64,000 nucleotides of DNA from Paenibacillus illinoisensis NBRC 15959. GTDB lineage: Bacteria; Bacillota; Bacilli; Paenibacillales; Paenibacillaceae. The notes under the pieces were generated by a model that was not told the origin of the DNA, made no database searches, and saw only the letters and a program-made list of their open reading frames with translations. Each line of letters opens with the position of its first letter. Within the stretch, counting starts at the first letter, position 1. This document shows, piece after piece, positions 8,335 to 17,080 of this stretch. A program made the translations under genes and the position numbers. The stretch is from the NCBI RefSeq assembly GCF_004000925.1, contig NZ_BIME01000006.1, positions 248,001-312,000 on the forward strand, given 5' to 3'.

Positions 8335-9624
8335 ATGACGACACAACCATTACAACTAATCCAGTCCGCAGAAGGCCAAGCATTGCTTGCTCAAATGTAC
8401 GGACAGCAGCAGGTCGAGGAACAGACTGCACGTTACACGAAGCTGAACGCTTCTTTTGGAGAGTACTTTGGTGTACAAGAGGGCAGCAAATTGTTTAGCG
8501 CCGCAGGACGCAGTGAGATTGGTGGTAACCATACGGACCATAACCATGGCAAAGTACTGGCAGGCAGCATTACGCTGGATACGATAGCGGTGGCGGCACC
8601 AACCACGGAATCCATGATTACCTTTTATTCGGAAGGTTATGACAAGAAATATGTAATCGATCTCACAGATCTGACCCCGAAGGCAGAAGACGACGGTACG
8701 ACGGCGTTGATTCGCGGTATGGCTGCGGGATTTGGAGAGTTTGGATACAAGGTGGGCGGCTTCCAGGCGTACATCTCCAGTAACGTGTTCTCCGCATCGG
8801 GTCTAAGCTCGTCAGCTTCATTCGAGATGCTGATCTGTACGATTCTGAATCATTTCTACAACGAAGGATCACTGGATGTTGTGGTAATGTCCAAGATTGG
8901 TCAGTATGCGGAAAACCAATATTGGAATAAACCGTCCGGTCTGCTGGATCAGATGGCTTGTGCTTATGGTGGTCTGATCGCGATTGATTTTGCGAACCCG
9001 GCTGAACCTGTCATTGAACCTGTGCAGTGGGATTTCCAACAGAATGGCTACTCCTTGGTGATTGTAAATACAGGCGGAAACCATGCCGATCTGACCGAAG
9101 ATTACGCTGCTGTGCCGTATGAGATGAGAGCGGTTGCTCAGGCGCTGGGCCAAGAGTATGTTCGGGAGATTACAGCGGAGAACATCTACGCGAACCTCAA
9201 GCAGGTCCGTGAAGCTGCGGGAGATCGTGCGGTACTGCGTGCACTTCACTTCCTGGAGGAGAATAACCGGGTGGATGGCCAGGTGCAGGCGCTGAGGGAT
9301 GGACGCTTTGCAGACTTCCTGAATTTGATTACAGCGTCAGGAAACTCGTCCTGGAAGTGGCTCCAGAATGTATATCAGAGTGGTTCCGTGAAGGAGCAGG
9401 AGATTGGGATTGCGCTGGCACTGACCGAAAACTATCTGCAAAACCTGGGCGATGGTGCCTGCCGTATACACGGTGGTGGATTCGCAGGAGTTATCCTGAC
9501 GATTCTTCCAAACGACAAAGTCGAGGAGTACATGTCCTGGATGCACGGCATGCTGGAAACGCCAATTATTGTCGTTAACGTGCGTGCACAGGGTGCAGTA
9601 TGCCTGAATGAATTGATCAGCTAG
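8335..9624 (+). CDS. Galactokinase-family sugar kinase (GHMP superfamily)
   Basis: A 429-residue cytoplasmic kinase started at the ATG at 8335, 7 bases after AGGAGG; the longer open frame to 8245 lacks a ribosome site. Three GHMP motifs are present: the galactokinase signature region GRSEIGGNHTDHNHG (58-72), the phosphate-binding SASGLSSSASFE, and the C-terminal HGGGFAG. The catalytic aspartate is probably in SGLLDQMACAYGG. In classical GalK the signature reads GEHTDY and the Glu contacts the sugar; here it is Asn65 (GGNHTDH), a variant shared with a clostridial/Paenibacillus branch. Expected reaction: ATP-dependent 1-phosphorylation of galactose or a relative, feeding the Leloir route. No galT or galE lies beside it. 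Confidence 0.82.
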   Translation: MTTQPLQLIQSAEGQALLAQMYGQQQVEEQTARYTKLNASFGEYFGVQEGSKLFSAAGRSEIGGNHTDHNHGKVLAGSITLDTIAVAAPTTESMITFYSEGYDKKYVIDLTDLTPKAEDDGTTALIRGMAAGFGEFGYKVGGFQAYISSNVFSASGLSSSASFEMLICTILNHFYNEGSLDVVVMSKIGQYAENQYWNKPSGLLDQMACAYGGLIAIDFANPAEPVIEPVQWDFQQNGYSLVIVNTGGNHADLTEDYAAVPYEMRAVAQALGQEYVREITAENIYANLKQVREAAGDRAVLRALHFLEENNRVDGQVQALRDGRFADFLNLITASGNSSWKWLQNVYQSGSVKEQEIGIALALTENYLQNLGDGACRIHGGGFAGVILTILPNDKVEEYMSWMHGMLETPIIVVNVRAQGAVCLNELIS

Positions 9625-9734
9625 GCGCAAAGTCATTCTTCCCATTAAATTTATGGGTAACGTGTAGCGCTTCAAACATAAATGATTGTAGAACGTGAAC
9701 AAACGAATCAGAAGACTAAATAAGTGTTTAACCA

Positions 9735-9758
9735 AGTCCGGGCCTGCCCGGGCTTTTT
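9735..9758 (+). terminator. Terminator of the galactokinase-family gene
   Basis: AGTCCGGG/CCCGGGCT stem (one G-T pair) with a CCTG loop, followed by TTTTT. Confidence 0.75.
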
Positions 9759-9912
9759 GGTTTATTTTAATTTCGACTAAAGTCCAAACTTTGAAGATGA
9801 TTTACGTGTTGATTAGGTAGTGGCTTAGAAACGGCGGGCTGATGCTGAGAGGGTATTTAACATGTAACCGAGGAATTTTTCAGTACGTTTTGACAAGGGG
9901 AGGGTATGGAGG

Positions 9913-10197
9913 ATGATTACATCCACAGTGGCGGCAGAGCTTGAAGAGGAACAATTATATGAAGAGTTGAGGCGTGAACTGGAGGATATAGAGGATGGCG
10001 AGCAGCGGCAAAGAGTCCTGAATCGAATGATCAGACAGCTCAAGTTTGCCAAATGGCGAAAAGGACGAATGCATAAGTTCGACACCTACTTTCAAAATGT
10101 AAAACCGGTAACGCTTTGGGTTATTTTAGCGACGGGTGCACTTACGCCTGTACTGTTATTTAGCATGTTCATATGGGTGTCGCTTTGGTTGGAATGA
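9913..10197 (+). CDS. Small membrane protein of unknown function
   Basis: Ninety-four residues: a highly charged, Glu/Arg-rich helical N-terminal half (LEEEQLYEELRRELEDIE), probably coiled coil, then one or two membrane segments from about residue 66 (VTLWVILATGALTPVLLFS). The start at 9913 is 8 bases after AAGGGGAGGG. The gene ending at 10551 follows after 72 bp. Not recognised. Confidence 0.6.
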   Translation: MITSTVAAELEEEQLYEELRRELEDIEDGEQRQRVLNRMIRQLKFAKWRKGRMHKFDTYFQNVKPVTLWVILATGALTPVLLFSMFIWVSLWLE

Positions 10198-10269
10198 GAT
10201 TGAAGCCGAGAGGGTAATTACCTTGTATAGGGAGCAAGAGATTGACATCAAGAGACAAGGGAGGTACTT

Positions 10270-10551
10270 ATGTTATTTGTAGTTTTTTTGATTGCCATTC
10301 TATTCGGTGCTCTGCTGATCTTTCGAATGGATGAAGGAAGAAGACTAAGAATCAGCGCACTAACGGTTGTGGTGTACTGCATATTACTGTGTCTATTGCT
10401 TGTATTCCAATCGGTTGAACAGGGTGAAGATTTTGTGTATCTGGGGTTCTTCAATATGACCTATGAGGCTGCGAAAGTATGGATTAACATTTACGTCGTC
10501 ATTGCGCTGGCAGCGTTCTTAACATATCTGGGTGCGAGCGAAGAGGAGTAG
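10270..10551 (+). CDS. Small three-pass membrane protein of unknown function
   Basis: Ninety-three residues with three hydrophobic helices (about 2-17, 28-47, 68-86) and an acidic C terminus ending EEE. ATG at 10270 follows AAGGGAGGTACTT. It probably shares a transcript with the small gene before it. I do not recognise the family. Confidence 0.6.
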   Translation: MLFVVFLIAILFGALLIFRMDEGRRLRISALTVVVYCILLCLLLVFQSVEQGEDFVYLGFFNMTYEAAKVWINIYVVIALAAFLTYLGASEEE

Positions 10552-10585
10552 GTGTTTTGAAGTTATTGAATTCTATTGAAAAAAG

Positions 10586-10634
10586 GAGAACCGCAAATCA
10601 CCAGAATGGAGCATTCCAATGGTTAGCGGTTCTC
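10586..10634 (-). terminator. Terminator of the minus-strand lipoprotein gene
   Basis: GAGAACCGC and GCGGTTCTC form a 9-bp stem around an inner hairpin (GAATG/CATTC). On the minus strand the stem is followed by CCTTTTTT. It may also stop the plus-strand small genes. Confidence 0.65.
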
Positions 10635-10649
10635 TGAGTTAACTTTATT

Positions 10650-11192
10650 TTAGTGTGACCCTTGCGGGTGTTTCTGTTCCAGAGGCTGCACTTGCCCTTG
10701 CATATACTGATGATATTCACGGAAACTGCTGATATGATGCAGAGCATCGGTTTTGGATGACTGGATTTTGACCTTACCGTTTCCAGGGTTCTTTTTCATC
10801 TCGGTCAGTGCTGATTTGGATCCTTCGATATCACCTGACATGTCCTGAATTCGCTGCAGCAATGCTGGGTGTCCTTCATGCTGAAGCATTTCAGCAAGTG
10901 GTCTCATTTCCTCAAGCTTTTGACTGGATCGTTCGAGTGTGGTCATCACCTGATCCCCATCGGTACTTGCACTCAATGAGACCATTCGGTGGATATGATC
11001 TTTCTCCATACGCTCCAGTGCCTCAAGATGAGAAGCTTCAAGTCGCTTGGGGTCATTCCAGCTCTCAACTTGAACCTCTGGTTCATTTTGCTGTGATGCC
11101 TGGTCTGCACTATATCCGTTATTCCCGCATCCCCATAGTAAAGATGAACAGGTCAGGATTGCACCGACTGCAATGATGCTTTTCAACCTCAT
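10650..11192 (-). CDS. Lipoprotein of unknown function
   Basis: A 180-residue lipoprotein. The signal peptide ends LLWGC with C22 as lipidation site. The mature part is helical and charged, with several His (LEASHLEALERMEKDHIHRM, then HISSFREYHQYMQG), and ends in a His-containing tail. A role in the spore or cell envelope is possible but not shown. ATG follows AGAAGGAGTGACAAC. It is transcribed away from the next gene cluster. Confidence 0.7.
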   Translation of the reverse strand: MRLKSIIAVGAILTCSSLLWGCGNNGYSADQASQQNEPEVQVESWNDPKRLEASHLEALERMEKDHIHRMVSLSASTDGDQVMTTLERSSQKLEEMRPLAEMLQHEGHPALLQRIQDMSGDIEGSKSALTEMKKNPGNGKVKIQSSKTDALHHISSFREYHQYMQGQVQPLEQKHPQGSH

Positions 11193-11448
11193 GTTGTCAC
11201 TCCTTCTATTTATTCCTGAAGGTAGTATGAGCCAACATATATCGAATCATGCTTATTCTGCAGAATTTCTTTCCTGCAATTACGCATATCCCCAAATGTT
11301 CTGGTAACAACAGCCTAGATTAATTCTTTATTGATGGTACTTTGATGTCATAAATTGCAGACTTTTAGCTTATTTTTGCTGAGCTTTGTTTTCGGTAGGA
11401 CGTACACTACCCTTAAAGTTTAACTGCTTCATAAGAAGGGAGGAAGCA

Positions 11449-11811
11449 ATGCGCATCTACAACAACTCAATTTGGCGCTGGACCTTTACGCTGCTGTATC
11501 CCGCCATTATTTTCATCTTTCAGAGCTGGGGACCCATATTGGAATCATGGGCGGGTCCCATTATCTTTGTTGCTTTATTTTGCTTTCTGTGGAGCGGGAT
11601 TGAGGAGATGTTCATCTCGACAGGGCTGACCTGGTTTGTGGCCATCCCGTGCTGGTGGTATTTTATTGAGCGTCCGAAGCCATCTTTCGGTGCGGAGAAT
11701 TTTGCGGCACATTTATGGTTAATTGTCATGATATATATCGTTTTCGTGCTCATTCCTCAGACACTGATCCTGACCACTCGTCTGCGGATCATGGATTATT
11801 ATAAGAAGTGA
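11449..11811 (+). CDS. Four-pass membrane protein of unknown function
   Basis: One hundred twenty residues from the ATG at 11449, placed 6 bases after GGGAGGAA; the frame is open to 11386 but that stretch lacks a ribosome site. It has about four membrane helices with aromatic-rich loops (WYFIERPKP) and a basic C terminus (MDYYKK). I do not recognise the family. It begins a run of three same-strand genes with short gaps. Confidence 0.6.
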   Translation: MRIYNNSIWRWTFTLLYPAIIFIFQSWGPILESWAGPIIFVALFCFLWSGIEEMFISTGLTWFVAIPCWWYFIERPKPSFGAENFAAHLWLIVMIYIVFVLIPQTLILTTRLRIMDYYKK

Positions 11812-11855
11812 TGGGAAAGTTACATCGCGTTTCAACGTAAGGAAGGAGGGTACAT

Positions 11856-12431
11856 ATGGAACGTAAAAAGAATCGGGGAGCATATATCACGTTGTATGCA
11901 TTGGTACTCGCAGGGCTCCTGCTTTTGATCCGTTCATGCGCTCCACAGGATATCGATTCCATGCTAAGCGAGAATGGCATTCATTCAGACCAGGTAATGG
12001 TTGTAACCCCCATAGATTCACGAACTCATCTGGTTTTATATCAGAATACCACTGCTGACGGCTTAGCATCCGGATTGATTGAGCAAGAGCCATGGTCATC
12101 CCTGGTCATTCTGCCACAGGACGTTCTTCAGGATAATCCAACTGAGCCGATATCTTCTCATAGCTCAGGATACCAGATGTCCGATGGAAAAGCGTTCGAT
12201 GTTGCATATGGATATGTCCACGATCCGGAGATAACGAAACTGCGCCTTCGATACGAGCTGAATTCATCGTCTGAGGAAGTGGAAGCAGATATTCTTGAAT
12301 CCTCGAATAAGAATCAAGAGAGGTTATGGTACGCCATAATTCAGCAGCCGACAACGGGGATACAGCTCGATATACAGGGATTGGACAATGTAGGCCAAGT
12401 GATCTATTCATCGAAGGAGAACGAAGATTAG
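11856..12431 (+). CDS. Membrane-anchored protein of unknown function
   Basis: A 191-residue protein with one N-terminal membrane segment (about 11-26, ending LLIRSCAP) and a soluble, probably extracellular beta-rich domain. The Cys after the segment is not in a good lipobox because Arg and Ser precede it, so I read it as an anchor. ATG follows AGGAAGGAGGGTACAT. It lies 44 bp after the upstream gene and 10 bp before the next, suggesting one operon. Function unknown. Confidence 0.65.
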   Translation: MERKKNRGAYITLYALVLAGLLLLIRSCAPQDIDSMLSENGIHSDQVMVVTPIDSRTHLVLYQNTTADGLASGLIEQEPWSSLVILPQDVLQDNPTEPISSHSSGYQMSDGKAFDVAYGYVHDPEITKLRLRYELNSSSEEVEADILESSNKNQERLWYAIIQQPTTGIQLDIQGLDNVGQVIYSSKENED

Positions 12432-12441
12432 GAGGAGCCTC

Positions 12442-12942
12442 GTGAATCGTATAAAACGAATCAACAAACCTTACTTCATTTTCCTGCTCTGGAATATACT
12501 TATGATCTTTGCCGTACATGGCTTAACATTTCAGCATGAAGCCGGCAGAGGAATTTCCGGTAATGGTAACCCAGGGATACTCATCTTGTTTCCGTCCCTT
12601 CTTACGTTTCTGATCTTGTGTATCTGGACGGTGTCGCTGTTCAAAAGGTGGCTATATGATCAGCGTCAGCGCTGGGTTGGGAAAGTGCATGTGATGGTGC
12701 CTCTGGCTGCTGTACTGCTGTGTGTGTTGTCTGTCTTTTTGGAGCTGCTCATGATTGAGGACCTGCGAGTGCAGCTAGGTGGATTTACGAATGATCCGAG
12801 CTCGGCGGTATACCGTTTTGGCTGGTTGAATCAATATACGAATACTCTTTATTACAATGCTCCCATCCTGCTGTTCGGACTGTCATTGTCTACATTCATT
12901 GGCTGGCTAATGGAACTTAATGTACGTAAAAACAGTCCATAA
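12442..12942 (+). CDS. Four-pass membrane protein of unknown function
   Basis: A 166-residue protein starting at GTG (12442) after TAGGAGGAGCCTC. Four hydrophobic helices lie at about 10-26, 46-66, 83-103 and 138-157. It is 10 bp after the membrane-anchored gene and is the last gene of the operon. I do not recognise the family. Confidence 0.65.
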   Translation: MNRIKRINKPYFIFLLWNILMIFAVHGLTFQHEAGRGISGNGNPGILILFPSLLTFLILCIWTVSLFKRWLYDQRQRWVGKVHVMVPLAAVLLCVLSVFLELLMIEDLRVQLGGFTNDPSSAVYRFGWLNQYTNTLYYNAPILLFGLSLSTFIGWLMELNVRKNSP

Positions 12943-12994
12943 GCTCTTGTTCATCTTCCTTTTCCTACAAGCAAACAATTCTTAACACAAAAAT

Positions 12995-13032
12995 AAGCCC
13001 GCTTGTTCGGTTCTAACCAAACAAGCGGGCTT
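12995..13032. terminator. Strong bidirectional terminator
   Basis: AAGCCCGCTTGTT pairs with AACAAGCGGGCTT (13-bp perfect stem). It separates the plus-strand membrane-protein operon from the convergent germination operon ending at 13048. Confidence 0.8.
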
Positions 13033-13047
13033 ACTGCTTCTGATTTG

Positions 13048-14211
13048 CTATACTCTCCTCTGGAATTTTCCCGTATAGGGGATGGTGATCTTGATTTTCA
13101 GGTTCTGAATGGAGTCTTCCGTAAGGATCATCTTCGAACCATTATTGGATAGCTTGCGCCACAGGCTTGGATTCTTGCGGTACAGCTTCTCCTCAAGGCC
13201 ATAGATATCGACACCGCGTTTCAGACCCTGACGGTATGTTTGCAGGATCTGATCCCGCAACGTCTTCTCGCTAAAATGAACCATTTCATCATAGGAAATG
13301 GGAGTGAGATATTCGTACAAGGCTGTCAAATATTTGGCATCAATATTGAAGTGTACTTCATTCCCCTGAACGACAGGATTAATCTTGATGTTGGGCAGGC
13401 CCACACTTAGAACGCCATAGGTGGTTCCGTCTCTCTCAATAATCAGTGGTGCGCGCCGCAGATCCTTGAGCAGCCAGTGGTATCCTGGAATTTTGGGCCG
13501 GGGCAAATATTCGAAGTTATTGCCGGTTCTTTCGAAAAAAGCCCCCTCAATCACAAACAGTTCATGTTTCTTTTTGTTCTGCGACCAATGCTCCTTATTC
13601 AGTGAAATACATGGCAGATAGGTTGTTGTGGACGGATCGTTATGGGTGGCAATGAGCTTGAAACTGAGCACCGGAGGAAAAAGAGACTCCTCCAGAAAGC
13701 TGGGAAGCGGGTTGTGAAGAATGCTGTCCAGCGGCGACATATTGTAGATGGATGTCGCACTCAAAATATTCTCCAGCGGTTCACGAGTGCCATACACCCA
13801 AGTGGTATATCGCGATTCCGGGAAGCGTCCGAGCATATCAAACACACCCTTGATATGATTGCTTGTCAGAATGCTTTCGGCCATAACGATTGCCGTCACA
13901 TGACCCCAGGCAATATGGAGCTGGGCACTCCGGAATAGTTCGTTTATAGCCAGGTTCAATGTTTTGCCCGTTGCATGCCCAACCCATATGGGAGGGGGTT
14001 CCTCATTTTTGGTTGAGCTCTCACTCTTGGCTACACTGGCAAAGTCCATGGTCTGCACGTACACGTGATACATTCCGTCTTTATAATCGACGCCGATTGC
14101 CTTGGCGTAGTCGACCTGCTGGATCTCATAGGCACTCCAGCACCCGCTGGTCACGAAACACAGAGCAAGACTGAGCAGACCTAACGACCAACGGCGTATC
14201 TGCCGTTTCAT
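13048..14211 (-). CDS. Ger(x)C family spore germination lipoprotein
   Basis: A 387-residue lipoprotein: signal peptide ending VTSGC (C24), then W-S, as usual for GerC proteins, and the family's N-terminal YAKAIGVDY strand and central 'ALHIAWGHV'-like region (LHIAWGHVTAIV). C subunits sit on the outer face of the spore inner membrane and are needed with A and B subunits for germinant sensing. It overlaps the A-subunit gene by 4 bp, showing translational coupling. Length is close to the family norm of about 370-400. Germinant unknown. Confidence 0.92.
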   Translation of the reverse strand: MKRQIRRWSLGLLSLALCFVTSGCWSAYEIQQVDYAKAIGVDYKDGMYHVYVQTMDFASVAKSESSTKNEEPPPIWVGHATGKTLNLAINELFRSAQLHIAWGHVTAIVMAESILTSNHIKGVFDMLGRFPESRYTTWVYGTREPLENILSATSIYNMSPLDSILHNPLPSFLEESLFPPVLSFKLIATHNDPSTTTYLPCISLNKEHWSQNKKKHELFVIEGAFFERTGNNFEYLPRPKIPGYHWLLKDLRRAPLIIERDGTTYGVLSVGLPNIKINPVVQGNEVHFNIDAKYLTALYEYLTPISYDEMVHFSEKTLRDQILQTYRQGLKRGVDIYGLEEKLYRKNPSLWRKLSNNGSKMILTEDSIQNLKIKITIPYTGKFQRRV

Positions 14212-15710
14212 CGATCATTACCATCTTTGCGTGGCTTCTGCGTTTCGAGATACACGGGTCTGCGTTTCATCCAGCCCTTCGGCAGCTTGAATAGGGAAGC
14301 GAGGGCCTGTTTGAAATTAAGTGGCGTCAGTGGTGTCAGGTAAGGAATGCCGAATGACTTGAGATCAGTCAGATAGATCAGGAACAGGATAATGGACAGA
14401 ATGAACCCGTATATGCCAAGGGACGCTCCAAGTACATAACAGAAGAAGCGCAGAATCAGAACCGAACTGGTCATCACCTGATTCACAATCGTTGCCCCGG
14501 CGACGACCGTGACGGCAATGACGACAATCATGAGTGGTGAAACCATGCCGGCGCGGATGGCTGAATCCCCGATAATCAATCCACCAACCACGGTTAGTGT
14601 CTGACCAATGGCACTGGGAAGCCGTACCCCTGCCTCCCGGAACAGCTCCATCAGAAGCATGATGAGAAACATTTCTACGCCAGATTCCATAGGCAGCCCC
14701 ATTCGTCCAACCGAGATCGTGGCAACCAGCGGAAAGGGCAGCTGGTCCATATGAAATGAAGTTAGAGCGATATAGAAACCAGGCAGGAATATGGTCACCA
14801 ATAATCCGATAAAGCGCAGCATGCGGCCCACATTCACCGGCAAAAAGGGGAAGCTGGCATCTTCGGGAGATTTGAGAAGCAGAAACAGATTAACCGGACC
14901 GATAATGACACTTGGATTGCCATCCACGATGAGAATAAAGCGGCCATTCAGAAGACATTCTGCTGCAAAATCGGGCCTGCCGGTGTAGTGGGTGACCGGG
15001 AACAGCGTAATTTTCGAAGGAGAAATTAATTCTTCCAGCTCGTTGGCGGTCATGACTCGTTCCGTATCAATCTTGCGCAGCCGATTCTGGACATCGTCAA
15101 TCAGATCGGGGTTGGCAATGTTTTTGATATACATGAGAGCCACTTTGGTCACGGAACGTGAACCGATTAATTCGATGTTACAGGCCAGATCGGCTGTACG
15201 CAGACGTGTACGAATCAAGGCGATGTTCACCGATAGCCGTTCGATAAAGCCATCCCTTGATCCGCGGATGGATACCTCAGTGGTGGATTCTTCCGGTGTA
15301 CGTGTAGGAATATTGGAGATATCCATGCTCCACATCGTCTGAAGGGAAGGGATGCAGATGAGCATATGCCCCTCGAATACCCGAAGGGACATCAGTTCTG
15401 CACCCAGCGTATCCTGCAAATCCATACGGGTCCATTGAAGGGTAATGGATCTCTCAATATCCGATGTACGAAGGAAGTGCGTACGCTCGTAAGCGCGCGA
15501 CAATTCAGGAAGAATAATATCGTATATGGATTTGCTGTCCACCATACCGCTGCAATACACGACAATAATCTGTACGGGAGACTCCCCGATCATGTGACTG
15601 CTGATGATGACATCATCCGATCCGGCAAAAAACGTCTTCAGGCTATGTTCATTGATTCGAAAGGGCTCAGCCGGTTGATGGTCCTTCTTGGGTGTGGTTG
15701 TGATCGGCAT
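14208..15710 (-). CDS. GerA family spore germination protein (A subunit)
   Basis: A 500-residue protein with a soluble N-terminal domain (1-about 245) and five or so C-terminal membrane helices. Family motifs include RGSRDGFIE (about 148-156) and GLIIGDSAIRAGMVSP. A subunits form the oligomeric channel-like part of the germinant receptor in the spore inner membrane. ATG at 15710 is 9 bases after AAGGAGG. It overlaps the upstream B-subunit gene by 44 bp and the C-subunit gene by 4 bp, so the three are tightly coupled. Confidence 0.93.
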   Translation of the reverse strand: MPITTTPKKDHQPAEPFRINEHSLKTFFAGSDDVIISSHMIGESPVQIIVVYCSGMVDSKSIYDIILPELSRAYERTHFLRTSDIERSITLQWTRMDLQDTLGAELMSLRVFEGHMLICIPSLQTMWSMDISNIPTRTPEESTTEVSIRGSRDGFIERLSVNIALIRTRLRTADLACNIELIGSRSVTKVALMYIKNIANPDLIDDVQNRLRKIDTERVMTANELEELISPSKITLFPVTHYTGRPDFAAECLLNGRFILIVDGNPSVIIGPVNLFLLLKSPEDASFPFLPVNVGRMLRFIGLLVTIFLPGFYIALTSFHMDQLPFPLVATISVGRMGLPMESGVEMFLIMLLMELFREAGVRLPSAIGQTLTVVGGLIIGDSAIRAGMVSPLMIVVIAVTVVAGATIVNQVMTSSVLILRFFCYVLGASLGIYGFILSIILFLIYLTDLKSFGIPYLTPLTPLNFKQALASLFKLPKGWMKRRPVYLETQKPRKDGNDR

Positions 15711-16803
15711 GGGCAGGAGCCTCCTTGTCTTTTTTGTGTATGAGCGCGGCCAGAGTCAACAGGACGGTGACAATGGATACGTAAGCGAGCATCACAGGAA
15801 ACTGAATGTGGTTCACATAATAGTCGACGTAATCAATTCGCCACCACTGTACGGCTATGAAGCACATGATGAAGGTGATGGACAGTACTGCAATGTACCT
15901 CTTTCTCGGCCTCCGAAAATCAAGCAGATCCACAATGAGATATATGGAGATAGCCACTCTGGCAAAAGAACCACTCAGCCACTGATAGATGGATAGGAAG
16001 TCTACGTGCTGGAGCAGTTTTCCGATATTCACCAGTTTCCATTGTTCATAAGGAGTATTTCGCTGTTTGGCCGCTTCCTCCGGACCAAATTCAACAATAG
16101 CTCCCAGGGTGGGGCCGACCGCCATGGTGAGCATGAATAATCCCAGCAGCAGTATATGCCACCAACGAATTTTGCCTTTCACATCGTGCTGAAACAGCAT
16201 CAGGATCCAGATCTCCATCAGCCCTGCGAGCGAATAGATCATGCCTTTCATGACAGGACCGGCACCATATTCCATGATCGGGAACAACTGTCCGTAGTCC
16301 TTGTATTTCATATTGGCAGACATCACAAAATACCCGAGCAGAATGACAAAGGGGAGCAGGATGCTTGAAGTCATCGCAATGGAGCGGATTCCTTTGGCAG
16401 CAGCCCAAGCCGCAACCAACGCGCCCACTCCTGCGAGCACGTAGGGCGGGGTGAATTGCAGATAGGTGGATACCGTCCAGTTCGTTGTCTCATATAAGGT
16501 ATGCGTGGCAAGTGCGAGCAGCAGAAGAGAGGCTGAAATACGGAAGATCCAGGAAAATACAGCACCGAACTCCCGCGTGATCCAGTCCGTCAGGCGCTGT
16601 CCGCGTACCCGGCGAATGATTACGAACATCATACATAGAAAAAGCATGAAAAAAGGCGCAGCAGCCGCTACAGATAGCCACCCGTCTCTGCCGGCCTGGT
16701 CCAGAATGGCCGGGATAGACAGCACGTGACATACGAGTCCGGCACTGAGCAGAATGATGGAAAAGGACAGCCATATCGTGATTTCACCCTTTTCACGGCT
16801 CAT
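15667..16803 (-). CDS. GerB family germinant receptor permease-like subunit
   Basis: A 378-residue protein with about ten membrane helices of the APC-type amino-acid permease fold used by GerAB/YndE subunits, which bind the germinant. ATG follows AAAGGAGGATTCCC. It is the first gene of the operon, so the order is B-A-C, unlike the gerA-type A-B-C order of Bacillus subtilis. The hydrophilic C-terminal tail (KKDKEAPAHADHNH) is read through the A-subunit start region, explaining the 44-bp overlap. Confidence 0.92.
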   Translation of the reverse strand: MSREKGEITIWLSFSIILLSAGLVCHVLSIPAILDQAGRDGWLSVAAAAPFFMLFLCMMFVIIRRVRGQRLTDWITREFGAVFSWIFRISASLLLLALATHTLYETTNWTVSTYLQFTPPYVLAGVGALVAAWAAAKGIRSIAMTSSILLPFVILLGYFVMSANMKYKDYGQLFPIMEYGAGPVMKGMIYSLAGLMEIWILMLFQHDVKGKIRWWHILLLGLFMLTMAVGPTLGAIVEFGPEEAAKQRNTPYEQWKLVNIGKLLQHVDFLSIYQWLSGSFARVAISIYLIVDLLDFRRPRKRYIAVLSITFIMCFIAVQWWRIDYVDYYVNHIQFPVMLAYVSIVTVLLTLAALIHKKDKEAPAHADHNHTQEGPSTG

Positions 16804-17080
16804 GGGAATCCTCCTTTCCGTCCAAGGAAGTTTCCGTTAGCTTGTACAGCATATGGGATTTTGATTCTTCTGAATCTGCTTCTGAAGTAAAACGTTCAAA
16901 AGCATAGCAATCAGACAATTTTTGTCTTCCTTTCCGCAGCGTTTGCCATCATGCCGTACATCTTCCCGGGTAGAACGGACATATATTTCCTTCTTCACAT
17001 CTGCAAAAAATGTCCCTACTGTGCCTGGTGCCCAAGGTATACCGTTAAGGTACATCGCAGACAAGAGGAGGATGATGCGA

